Below are positions 1 to 7,572 of a stretch of DNA of 30,592 nucleotides, piece after piece (positions within the stretch are counted from its first letter, which is position 1; each line of letters starts with the position of its first letter). The position numbers and the translations under genes were made by a program. The notes beneath the pieces were generated by a model that did not search any database, was not told where the DNA came from, and worked only from the letters and a program-made list of their open reading frames with translations. The DNA lies in assembly GCA_002404015.1 (NCBI GenBank), contig DHIW01000078.1:1-30592 (forward strand), in the 5' to 3' direction. The stretch comes from Chloroflexi bacterium UBA4736 (lineage in GTDB: Bacteria > Chloroflexota > Dormibacteria > Dormibacterales > Dormibacteraceae).

Positions 1-1
1 C

Positions 2-175
2 AGCAGGCCGTTGCAAAAGGAATCGTTCGGCGCCCATGCGGCCCATCTCAGTCGTTGCCTCCTGCGATCCTCTCGACGCGTATCTCCAATACGCTTTGCT
101 CGGGTTCTCGGAGGCGCCTGGGATCTGGGCCACCTGGCCACCGAATCCCTCGCCGACCTTTTTCAACACCCTGCT
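2..175. mobile_element. Short inverted-repeat element (MITE or insertion-sequence remnant)
   Basis: Bases 2-20 (AGCAGGCCGTTGCAAAAGG) and the reverse complement of 157-175 (AGCAGGGTGTTGAAAAAGG) match at 16 of 19 positions. They bound a 174-bp segment in inverted orientation. Such ends are typical of DDE-type insertion sequences, but the inside holds no transposase-length reading frame, so this is either a miniature non-autonomous element or a leftover IS end. The right end lies exactly at the 3' end of the phzF remnant and supplies its stop codon. The left end coincides with the window edge, so a target duplication cannot be tested. The IS family is not identified. Confidence 0.6.
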
Positions 176-438
176 AGATCGTACTGGCCGCGGGCCCAGA
201 TCACGCCGGAGCCCGAGACGTGCACCTCCGAGCCCTCGATGCGAGCGTTGATCTGAAAGGGCCGGCCCATCTCGTACCCCTGCTCGAAAGCGGAACGGGC
301 TCTGGGCCAGGTGGTGCTTGACCAGATAGGCGGCCAGCGGCCCGCCGCAGAACCGGTGGCCGGGTCCTCGGCCAGCTGGTTGCCGGCGAAGGCGCGGTCG
401 GTGAAGACGTCGATCAGGCGGAAGTCGAGCTGTGCCAG
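163..438 (-). pseudogene. PhzF-family isomerase remnant, internally deleted
   Basis: The minus strand encodes a PhzF-like N-terminus (DFRLIDVFTDRAFAGNQLA) joined directly to the PhzF C-terminal hallmark EDPATGSAAG, then a C-terminal strand ending near GSGVIWARGQYDL. Intact PhzF-family proteins (phenazine biosynthesis-like epimerases/isomerases) are about 260-300 residues. Here about 91 codons remain, so roughly the middle 190 residues are missing. A one-base loss after SAAG and a one-base gain about 18 codons later put the expected PLAAYLVKHH segment out of frame before it recovers. The stop lies inside the adjacent inverted-repeat element. The apparent start is CTG at 438-436, seven bases after GGAGG, overlapping the end of the DUF1116 gene by 25 bases. 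It was probably the last gene of the carbamoyltransferase operon and is almost certainly non-functional. Confidence 0.75.
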
Positions 439-1703
439 CGGTACGCCTCCAGGAATGGCTCGACAGGGGCCCGGACGAGGCCGGCGCCGACCTGGCCGAC
501 TCCGGCCTGCTTGTGGGCGATGCCGGTGTTGATCAGCGGCTGGATGCCCGTCTCCACGATCCGGCGCACATCGATCCCGGTCGGGCTGCCTCGGAAGTCG
601 AGCGAGGGGATCTGGTGGTTGGGGTTCTCCTCCAGGGTGATCTCGTACATCTCCAGCGTCGCGTCGCGGGCCGTGCCGGCGCTGCCGCCCACGACCCTGG
701 TGATGGCGGGCGCAGCGGCCATCGCGAAGCCGCCCAGGCCGTACGTCTCGGTGATCGCCGAGTCGCCGATGTCGGGGTTGGCGTCAGCCTGCGTGTAGCT
801 GCCCAGGAAGAGGCCGACCGGCACGACGGCAGGCGCCGTGAACCAGCGCTCCGACGCCCCGCTGATCCGCACCCCGAACTCGGTGCCGTTGCGCGCCATG
901 GTTGTGACAAGCGTGCTCCTCGGCACCCCGGAGGCCGCGTCGCAGGCGGCCTTGGCGGCCGCCATCACCAGGTTCAGGTAGAAGTACTCGTTGGCGTCGA
1001 TGAACTTCATCGAGGCGGCCGACAGTCCGCGCAGCGCCAGCTCCCGGAAGAGCATCGAGGTGGCTGCCCGGTGCCGGTTGTGGAGCTCATCGCCCATCTG
1101 GAGAGCCTTCTGGTTGATGGCGCCGAGGTCGATCGGGCCCGCCTCGAGCGCCCGCCGGAGGTCGGGGCCCAGCACCTGCGCCATCCAGCGCAGCCGCTCC
1201 AGCACGGCATCGTCGTTGGCGCCGTAGCGCAGCACCTTGCCGAGGCCCTCGTTGAGGTTGCTGTAGGCCCGGCGGCCGCTGGCCTGGTCCTCGACGATCA
1301 CGACCGGCATCCCGGCGCTGATCACCCCGGCCATCGGCCCGACCGCTTGGTGGTGGTGGCAGGGTTCCAGTTCCGCCGCCGCCAGGCCCTCGAGGCGGAG
1401 GGCGCCTTCGAGGGCGCCCCGCATGGGCCCGGAGGCGTCCTCCCAGCGCAGCGGTGGACCGCTGTGCAGTAGCAGTTCGGGACGCATCCCGGGGATGATG
1501 TCGAGCGCCGTCCCCACGCCCACCCAGAGCGGCTTGGCCTCCAGGATCCGGCTCACCGCCTCCTGGTTGGCTCGGTCAGTTTCGGGGTCTGGTCGCAGGG
1601 TTTCGAGCGGCGGCCGCCAGTCGACCCGGACCTGCTCAGCCTCCACTGCGTCAGCGATCAGCGAGGCGCCGGCTGTGACCGCCCTGATCGGTTGACCCAG
1701 CAT
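414..1703 (-). CDS. allG: DUF1116 protein, AllG-like oxamate carbamoyltransferase subunit
   Basis: This 429-residue protein belongs to the DUF1116 family (YlbE/AllG). Motifs include SGPPLRW and SGPMRGA (about 81-97), CHHHQAVGPMAG (115-126), RAYSNLNEG, and near the C-terminus DIRRIVETGIQPLINTGIAH-type conservation. In enteric bacteria AllF, AllG and AllH together convert oxalurate and phosphate to oxamate and carbamoyl phosphate, the last energy-yielding step of anaerobic allantoin use. The order here (kinase, AllH, AllF, AllG) supports that role. It starts at ATG 12 bases after the AllF stop. Residues 1-45 look like the tail that E. coli FdrA carries at its own C-terminus, suggesting a shifted protein boundary. 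Family assignment is firm; the substrate is inferred. Confidence 0.85.
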   Translation of the reverse strand: MLGQPIRAVTAGASLIADAVEAEQVRVDWRPPLETLRPDPETDRANQEAVSRILEAKPLWVGVGTALDIIPGMRPELLLHSGPPLRWEDASGPMRGALEGALRLEGLAAAELEPCHHHQAVGPMAGVISAGMPVVIVEDQASGRRAYSNLNEGLGKVLRYGANDDAVLERLRWMAQVLGPDLRRALEAGPIDLGAINQKALQMGDELHNRHRAATSMLFRELALRGLSAASMKFIDANEYFYLNLVMAAAKAACDAASGVPRSTLVTTMARNGTEFGVRISGASERWFTAPAVVPVGLFLGSYTQADANPDIGDSAITETYGLGGFAMAAAPAITRVVGGSAGTARDATLEMYEITLEENPNHQIPSLDFRGSPTGIDVRRIVETGIQPLINTGIAHKQAGVGQVGAGLVRAPVEPFLEAYRWHSSTSA

Positions 1704-1715
1704 CGGCCCAGTCTT

Positions 1716-3002
1716 TCAGACCAGCAGCGCCCGGGCGGCGCGCGAGTTGGAGAGGTAGACGGTCGCCCCCGCGGCCTGGAAGGCCTCGCGCTGGCCGGCC
1801 AGGCCCTGGGGGTCCTGGTCGGTGCCCACCAGCACAACGACCGCCGGCTTGCCGGCGAGGGCCGGCGCCAGCTCCGAGGCCGGGTCGGGATGGGCGCCGC
1901 GGCCCAGGACGACGTCCAGATAGACCAGGCCCGACGCCTTCCTGATCGCCTCCAGGCGGATCGTGTTGTCGATCATGGGATGGGCGCGGCCGCGGGTGTA
2001 CTCGTCGGCCCCGTAGTCGACCGCCGTGAAGCGGGGATCGCCACCCCAGATCAGCGCTGCCTCGTCCTTCAGCGTCCCGCCCGAGAAGATGCCGTCCACG
2101 CGGCCTCGCCAGCCGGGCGGCTCGGGATCCGGCGGCAGCCGCCCGCCGCCCACCTCCAGCGCCACCTCGGTCAGGTCGACCCCGGGTCCGAGCAAGGCCT
2201 TGAAAAGGGGCTTGCGGGCGCTCAGCTCGGCTTGCGCCGGCTTCGAGATCACCACGATCACGTCGGTCTCGGGGTCGTCGTCCAGGCGCCGGATCGCCTC
2301 CCGCGTCATCCGCCCGCCGATCTCGGGTGAGAGGTCGCGGCCGCCGACTCCGATGGCCTGCGAGATGCCGACGCCCTGGTGGGCCAGCAGGCAGCTGAGC
2401 TGCTGGATCCCGGTCCCCGAAGCACCCACGATCCCGACCCTGCCCCGCGGCACCACGTTGCTGAAGCCCAGCCCGACGCCGTCCAGGATGGCGGTCCCGC
2501 AGTCGGGGCCCATGAAGAGGAGGCCGCGGCGCAGCGCCTCGTCCTTGAGTCCCAACTCGTCCTCCAGGGCGACGTTGTCGGAGAAGCAGAAGACGTTCAG
2601 GCCCTGGTTGAGCGCGTCCCAGCAGGCCCACGGAGCATGCTCCCCTGGCACTGAGACGACCGCCAGGTTGGCGCCCGGCAGCCGGGCGGCCGCCTGCCGC
2701 ACCGTGCGCGCCGGCAGCTCGCCGGCCGGCTGCGTCACGATACGTTCGGCGAGCGCCTGGTCCGCGGCGCGGATCGCCGCCGCGGGGTCCTCGCCGCGAG
2801 CTGCCAGGACGAGGTCGTCCGAGCCCGCCGGGTCCAGGTCAGGTGACCAGAGGCCCGCCTCGCGCAGCAGGTCGAGGTTGAGCGGCGTTCCCATGGCCGC
2901 CATCGCCGCCTCGACGCCGGGGACGTCCAGCATGCGCCGGGACGCCAGCATCAGGACGATCGAGTCGTGGTAGGTGCGGCGGCGGACCTCGACCTTCAGC
3001 AC
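1716..3002 (-). CDS. allF: FdrA/AllF-like acyl-CoA synthetase-fold protein, oxamate carbamoyltransferase subunit
   Basis: This 428-residue FdrA-family protein resembles succinyl-CoA synthetase subunits. It has an N-terminal YHDSIVLM segment (11-18), a SDNVALEDEL stretch (141-150), MGPDCGT (164-170), the nucleotide/CoA-binding loop GASGTGIQ (193-200), GVGGRDLS, FSGGTLKDEAALI and RAHPMID. The usual SucD phosphohistidine motif (GHAGA) is absent; the equivalent reads GISQAIGVGGRD. E. coli FdrA is about 555 residues. This copy lacks about 40 residues in the middle and about 65 at the C-terminus, part of which appears at the start of the downstream DUF1116 protein. It starts at GTG and overlaps the DUF2877 stop by 7 bases, which implies translational coupling. 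It likely acts with AllG and AllH in carbamoyl transfer from oxalurate. Confidence 0.85.
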   Translation of the reverse strand: MLKVEVRRRTYHDSIVLMLASRRMLDVPGVEAAMAAMGTPLNLDLLREAGLWSPDLDPAGSDDLVLAARGEDPAAAIRAADQALAERIVTQPAGELPARTVRQAAARLPGANLAVVSVPGEHAPWACWDALNQGLNVFCFSDNVALEDELGLKDEALRRGLLFMGPDCGTAILDGVGLGFSNVVPRGRVGIVGASGTGIQQLSCLLAHQGVGISQAIGVGGRDLSPEIGGRMTREAIRRLDDDPETDVIVVISKPAQAELSARKPLFKALLGPGVDLTEVALEVGGGRLPPDPEPPGWRGRVDGIFSGGTLKDEAALIWGGDPRFTAVDYGADEYTRGRAHPMIDNTIRLEAIRKASGLVYLDVVLGRGAHPDPASELAPALAGKPAVVVLVGTDQDPQGLAGQREAFQAAGATVYLSNSRAARALLV

Positions 3003-3595
3003 GCCAGTGCCAGGCCCAACAGCAGCGCCCGGCCGGACGAGTGGCCGAAGCGGAGGAGAGGCTCGAGGTCGCCGTCCTCGAGCAGGCGGTGAGCCGGCTC
3101 GGGCAGGTGGCCCAGCGCCGCGTGCTGGAGGAGCGTCGCCGAGAGGCGCGTGGTCAGGGGCGCGGCGACCGCGGCGATGCGCGCGGCCTCACCGGCGAGG
3201 CCATGCCAGAGCACGAGGCCGGCAGCATAGCCGGCCAGCACGTCGTCGCCGGATGGGGTCAGGCCGCCGCCCCGGCCGCCCAGGGCCAGCGGGTCGGGCG
3301 TGAAACGGCGGTCCGCCTCCAGCCGGAAGCGGGGCCGGGGCCGGGGATCCCAGGCCGCGCCGGCCAGCACCGTCCGGCCGCCGGCCTCCAGCCTGCCCTC
3401 GCCGATCCAGGCGGGCTGGCCGCGGGCCACAACCAGCTCGCACTCGACGCCGTTCGGCATCCGGGGCTTGCCGGGACGGGTCAGCGCCAGTACCCAGCCG
3501 CCGAAGTCGAGGTATCCCGCGCCCAGCCCCACCCCCCGGCGCAGCGGGCCCTGCAGCAGGTCGGCCACCCCGAGGCTGACCGACTCAGCCCGCAC
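2996..3595 (-). CDS. allH: DUF2877 protein, AllH-like oxamate carbamoyltransferase subunit
   Basis: This 199-residue protein carries the DUF2877 (YlbF/AllH) signature: GLTPSGDDVLAGY at 111-123, a LTTRLSATLLQHAALG segment and a C-terminal FGHSSGRALLLG. E. coli YlbF is about 271 residues, so this is a compact version with a short N-terminal barrel-like part. In enteric bacteria it is the third protein needed for oxamate carbamoyltransferase activity. The GTG start overlaps the carbamate kinase stop by 11 bases and its own stop overlaps the AllF start by 7 bases, so the genes form one transcription unit. Its biochemical role within the complex is not evident from sequence. Confidence 0.8.
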   Translation of the reverse strand: MRAESVSLGVADLLQGPLRRGVGLGAGYLDFGGWVLALTRPGKPRMPNGVECELVVARGQPAWIGEGRLEAGGRTVLAGAAWDPRPRPRFRLEADRRFTPDPLALGGRGGGLTPSGDDVLAGYAAGLVLWHGLAGEAARIAAVAAPLTTRLSATLLQHAALGHLPEPAHRLLEDGDLEPLLRFGHSSGRALLLGLALAC

Positions 3596-4538
3596 GCCGG
3601 GCCCCCATGATCTGCGTGCCCGCCTCGCCGGCGATAGCCGCTGTCGCGTCCTCGAGGCGGGCGATCACGGCTCGCGTGCCGCCGCCCTCCACAAAGCGCA
3701 GCGCGGCCTCCACCTTGGGCCCCATCGAACCTTCGCTGAAGTGGCCGGCCGCCTGGAAGCCGCGCATGATCTGGGGTGTCACCCGGCCCAGCTGGCGCTG
3801 GTCGGCCTTGCCGAAGTTCACTGCCGCGCCGGGGGCGTCGGTCAGGATGACGAGGGCGTCGGCGCCCAGCCGGCGGGCCAGCAGGCTGGCGGTCAGGTCC
3901 TTGTCGATGACGGCCTCAACCCCGAAGTAGCGCCCGTCTTCGCCGGCCTCCACGGGCACCCCGCCGCCGCCGGCGGCGACGACCGTGGTCCCGGCCTCGA
4001 GCAGCTGCCGGATCTCGCCCTCCTCGAGGACGGCGACCGGCTCCGGCGAGGGCACGACGCGGCGCCACTTTCCGTCCGGCTGCTCCGCGTAGCGATGGGA
4101 CTCGTCCGCCCGCTGGTGGGCCTCCTCGGCCGAAAGACGGCGGCCGACCGGCTTCGTATAGCGCATCCGGCCGGGGTCCAGCGGGTCCACCACGACGCGG
4201 GTCAGCACCACGACGACGCCGCGCGCGACCTGGCTCCGGCGCAGCTCCCACTCCAGGGCGGTCTGGATGGCCAGGCCGATCGTGGCCTGGGTCTGCGCGA
4301 CGCACCAGTCCAGGGGCATCGGCGGCACCAGCTCCGCGGCCAGCTCGTTCTTGAGCAGGAGATTGCCGACCTGGGGCCCGTTGCCGTGCGTTATCAGCAC
4401 CTGGGCCCCACTCGCCACGAGCGGCGCCAGCCGCACCATCGCGGCGCCCGCGGTCCGCGTCTGCTCCTCTGCCGTCCCCCGGCCGCCGGGCGGGATGAGA
4501 GCGTTGCCGCCCAGCGCGATCACGTAGCGCTCAGGCAT
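3585..4538 (-). CDS. allK: Carbamate kinase (AllK/ArcC family)
   Basis: This 317-residue protein is full length for carbamate kinase. It catalyses carbamoyl phosphate + ADP to carbamate + ATP in the cytoplasm. Visible motifs are [12 protein letters not shown] (8-19), [12 protein letters not shown] (50-61), the YTKPVGR substrate-loop segment, [36 protein letters not shown] and the C-terminal [11 protein letters not shown]. It is the first gene of the four-gene operon, so substrate-level ATP formation from carbamoyl phosphate made by AllFGH is the natural reading. An arginine-deiminase role is less likely because no arcA or arcB is present. The ATG lies 9 bases downstream of a TAGGCT box (minus strand), with no clear Shine-Dalgarno sequence, so the transcript may be leaderless. 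Confidence 0.93.
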   Translation of the reverse strand: MPERYVIALGGNALIPPGGRGTAEEQTRTAGAAMVRLAPLVASGAQVLITHGNGPQVGNLLLKNELAAELVPPMPLDWCVAQTQATIGLAIQTALEWELRRSQVARGVVVVLTRVVVDPLDPGRMRYTKPVGRRLSAEEAHQRADESHRYAEQPDGKWRRVVPSPEPVAVLEEGEIRQLLEAGTTVVAAGGGGVPVEAGEDGRYFGVEAVIDKDLTASLLARRLGADALVILTDAPGAAVNFGKADQRQLGRVTPQIMRGFQAAGHFSEGSMGPKVEAALRFVEGGGTRAVIARLEDATAAIAGEAGTQIMGARRAG

Positions 4539-4547
4539 CCGACGCCG

Positions 4548-4553
4548 AGCCTA
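4548..4553 (-). promoter_or_regulatory. Putative -10 box (TAGGCT) of the allKHFG operon
   Basis: TAGGCT on the minus strand lies 9 bases before the allK ATG, and no ribosome-binding sequence lies between. The same hexamer or TAGGTT sits 6-7 bases before two other starts in this window (22669 and 23743), matching the TANNNT -10 element of leaderless genes in high-GC bacteria. No convincing -35 box is visible. Confidence 0.4.
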
Positions 4554-4663
4554 TCACCGTCGCGCGAGCACCAAGGCTGGCCGCATACCTTGTGGGCCGC
4601 CCACTATTACACGCTCTTTCAGGCCGCCTACGATGCATCTGGAAAGCACCCTCTTCGCGACGC

Positions 4664-4697
4664 GAGCCCCCGCCCCGCGCGGGGGCTCCGTTTTTTT
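4664..4697 (+). terminator. Intrinsic terminator in the ilvC leader (attenuator candidate)
   Basis: GAGCCCCCGC (4664-4673) pairs perfectly with GCGGGGGCTC (4679-4688) around a five-base loop, followed by CG and seven T residues (4691-4697). The run of T lies only on the plus strand, 16 bases before the ilvC ATG. No plus-strand gene lies upstream for it to terminate, since everything at 163-4538 is on the minus strand. It therefore most likely interrupts the ilvC leader transcript itself. A candidate promoter (ATTACA, 17 bases, TACGAT) ends near 4635. No leader peptide rich in branched-chain codons and no T-box motif was recognised, so the sensing mechanism is unknown. Confidence 0.75.
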
Positions 4698-4713
4698 GAC
4701 AGGATTGCCCCTT

Positions 4714-5718
<1,005 letters not shown>

Positions 5719-5719
5719 A

Positions 5720-6556
5720 ACGCCTATCCGGGCGGGCTACCAGGGCGAGCCCGGGGCCTATTCGGAGGAGGCTGCCATCGCGCTCTTTCCCGGCGCCCAG
5801 ACCGCCGGCCACCACGTCTTCGCGCTGGCGTTTGACGCACTCGAGGCCGGCAAGCTGGACCTCGCCGTCCTGCCGGTCGAGAACAGCCTCGGCGGCATCG
5901 TGCAGGAGGTGAACGACCTCCTCTGGGAACGCCGCGGGCTGCGCGTGGTCCGCGAGCACGTGCATCCGATCCGGCACTGTCTGCTGGGCCGCAGCGGCGA
6001 GCGCATCGAGCGCGCCATCTCCCATCCCCAGGCCCTGGCCCAGGTGCGGCACTACCTCCAGTCGCGGGGGATCGAGCCGATCCCGTTTCACGACACCGCG
6101 GGCGCCGCCCGCCACCTGGCGGAGCATCGCCAGATGGGGCTGGCCGCCGTGGCCAGCGCGGCGGCGGCGGCGCGCTACGGGCTGGACATCCTGGCCGAGT
6201 CGATCCAGGACGACGACAGTAACCGGACCCGCTTCCTGGTGGTCGAGCGGGGCGCGCCGGCCCGACCCGGCGAGGGGGCGGCCGGCTTCAAGACCTCGCT
6301 CTGCTTCGTCTCAGCCCACGAGCCGGGAAGCCTGGTGGCGGCCCTCCAGTGCCTCTCCACGCGCGCCGTGAACCTGACCCGCCTCGAGGCCCGGCCGATC
6401 CCCGACAAGCCCTTCGAGTACAGGTTCTTCCTCGATTTCGACGTCACCCAGCCCGAGGTGGCGGAGGCGGCGCTGCGCGACCTGGAGGCGGCCACCCACG
6501 AGGTCCGCCTGTTCGGGACCTACCCGGCTGCCGCTACCCCGGGCCGAGCTTCTTAA
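5720..6556 (+). CDS. pheA: Prephenate dehydratase with C-terminal ACT domain; non-canonical start
   Basis: The frame encodes a monofunctional prephenate dehydratase (prephenate to phenylpyruvate, phenylalanine synthesis). The N-terminus is GYQGEPGAYSEEAA, then VLPVENSLGGIV, the catalytic-site motif SNRTRF after ESIQDDD, and an ACT regulatory domain with NLTRLEARP (usually N-L-T-x-I-E-S-R-P). ATG, GTG and TTG are all absent between the upstream in-frame stop at 5681-5683 and GTG 5900. GTG 5900 would delete the first 60 residues, including the substrate-binding GYQG segment. The natural start is therefore ACG at 5720 (T-P-I-R-A-G-Y), nine bases after GAGG in the ilvC tail. It may be a real non-AUG start, an ATG mutated to ACG, or a sequence error. 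The length of about 278 residues is normal. Confidence 0.88.
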   Translation, partial: TPIRAGYQGEPGAYSEEAAIALFPGAQTAGHHVFALAFDALEAGKLDLAVLPVENSLGGIVQEVNDLLWERRGLRVVREHVHPIRHCLLGRSGERIERAISHPQALAQVRHYLQSRGIEPIPFHDTAGAARHLAEHRQMGLAAVASAAAAARYGLDILAESIQDDDSNRTRFLVVERGAPARPGEGAAGFKTSLCFVSAHEPGSLVAALQCLSTRAVNLTRLEARPIPDKPFEYRFFLDFDVTQPEVAEAALRDLEAATHEVRLFGTYPAAATPGRAS

Positions 6557-7572
6557 AGAGCCACCTTGGCCGGCGGGCTGCAGACCTGGCCGCCCTTCCC
6601 GTCCCAGCAGACGTACACCGCGTGGACGCCGGAGGTGCCGGGGGGCACCGCGATCGACCAGCCGGTGAGCCGCCCGTTCGAGTCTGACGTAGTGGTCGAC
6701 ATCACCTTGCCGTCCAGAGAGAGACGCACGATGGTCAGGGGCGGCATGCCGTCGCCCCGCACGATGACTCCCCGGTCCCCGTTGCTTCCGGTCACCGGTT
6801 CGGCCGTGATCGTGCCCTGGTTCTGCCAGGGCGGCCCGCCAGCCGGGCTGCTGGCGGGCCCTGCCACGACGGCCACGGTCATGAGCAGGGCGCCCACCAC
6901 CGGCAGGATCGCGGCCAGCAGCCAGCCGGACGGCGGCCCGGCGGCCGGGACTGCGGCCGCCTCGGCGACCGTGGCCGCTTCGGGCAGGCTGCCCTCGAGC
7001 GCATGGCGCAGGTCCCGGAACCGCTCGCGACCCACGGCCAGCGCAGCGCCGGCCGCCAGCAGCAGGAGAGCCACCAGCCCGAATACCACGAACAGCGGCA
7101 CCCCCTGCACGAACAGGAGGAATCTGCGCAGGGCGGCCAGGGCGGCGCCGGCGCCCGAGGCCGCCAGCAGGCGCTGGTTGCGCAGGCCGATCCCGACCGC
7201 CAGCGCAGCCACCGACTCCAGCAGCAGCACGCCTGTGAACTGCCATTCCCGGCCAGGTTCCAGCAGCGACTGGAGCGCCGTCACGCCGAGCGCCAGCGCA
7301 AGGCCCGCGTAAACCAGGGCCGCCTCGAGCCGCGGCCGTCGCAGCAGCCGGCGGTCGTAGGGCAGCCGCAGGCCCACGAAGAGCAACACGAGAGCCACCG
7401 GCGTCGTGTACAGCTGGACCTGGCTGCTGCCCAGCCAGCGCGCCAGCCAGCCGGACGCGGCGGCCGCGGCCAGCAATGCCGCGTAGTCGAGGTCGGGCAC
7501 TCCCCAGCGCCGGGCGTCGAGGAGCAGGAGGGCAGCGAACGCGAGCACCACGAGAAGGCCGTTGGCGATCAT
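6553..7572 (-). CDS. Polytopic membrane protein with extracytoplasmic C-terminal domain
   Basis: This 339-residue protein begins with several hydrophobic helices (about 1-200), including GLLVVLAFAALLLL and a VPLFVVFGLVALLLLAAGAA segment. One more helix at about 225-250 follows. It ends in a soluble part of about 85 residues rich in V, T, S and G that resembles an Ig-like or IPT-like beta domain (GVIVRGDG, TIVRLSLDGKV, GVHAVYVCWDG, with two Cys). The function is not recognised. The ATG overlaps the stop of the upstream 785-residue membrane gene in ATGA. The sequence just before the ATG in this frame (ALPTAASPMIANGLLVV) also reads like a continuation of the upstream protein, so the pair may be one gene with a one-base frameshift. 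Its stop shares TTAA with the convergent pheA stop. Confidence 0.7.
   Translation of the reverse strand: MIANGLLVVLAFAALLLLDARRWGVPDLDYAALLAAAAASGWLARWLGSSQVQLYTTPVALVLLFVGLRLPYDRRLLRRPRLEAALVYAGLALALGVTALQSLLEPGREWQFTGVLLLESVAALAVGIGLRNQRLLAASGAGAALAALRRFLLFVQGVPLFVVFGLVALLLLAAGAALAVGRERFRDLRHALEGSLPEAATVAEAAAVPAAGPPSGWLLAAILPVVGALLMTVAVVAGPASSPAGGPPWQNQGTITAEPVTGSNGDRGVIVRGDGMPPLTIVRLSLDGKVMSTTTSDSNGRLTGWSIAVPPGTSGVHAVYVCWDGKGGQVCSPPAKVAL

Noticed and set aside
4633..4713. Upstream in-frame ATG for ilvC or a leader peptide
   Set aside because: It would overlap the putative -10 box, pass through the terminator hairpin, and give a non-homologous N-terminus; not enriched in branched-chain codons and without its own stop.
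4539..4713. T-box riboswitch upstream of ilvC
   Set aside because: No T-box bulge sequence (AGGGTGGNACCGCG-type) or specifier loop could be recognised in the short leader.
5900..5902. GTG as the pheA start
   Set aside because: It removes 60 conserved residues including the GYQGEPGAYS segment; used only if the gene is truly broken.
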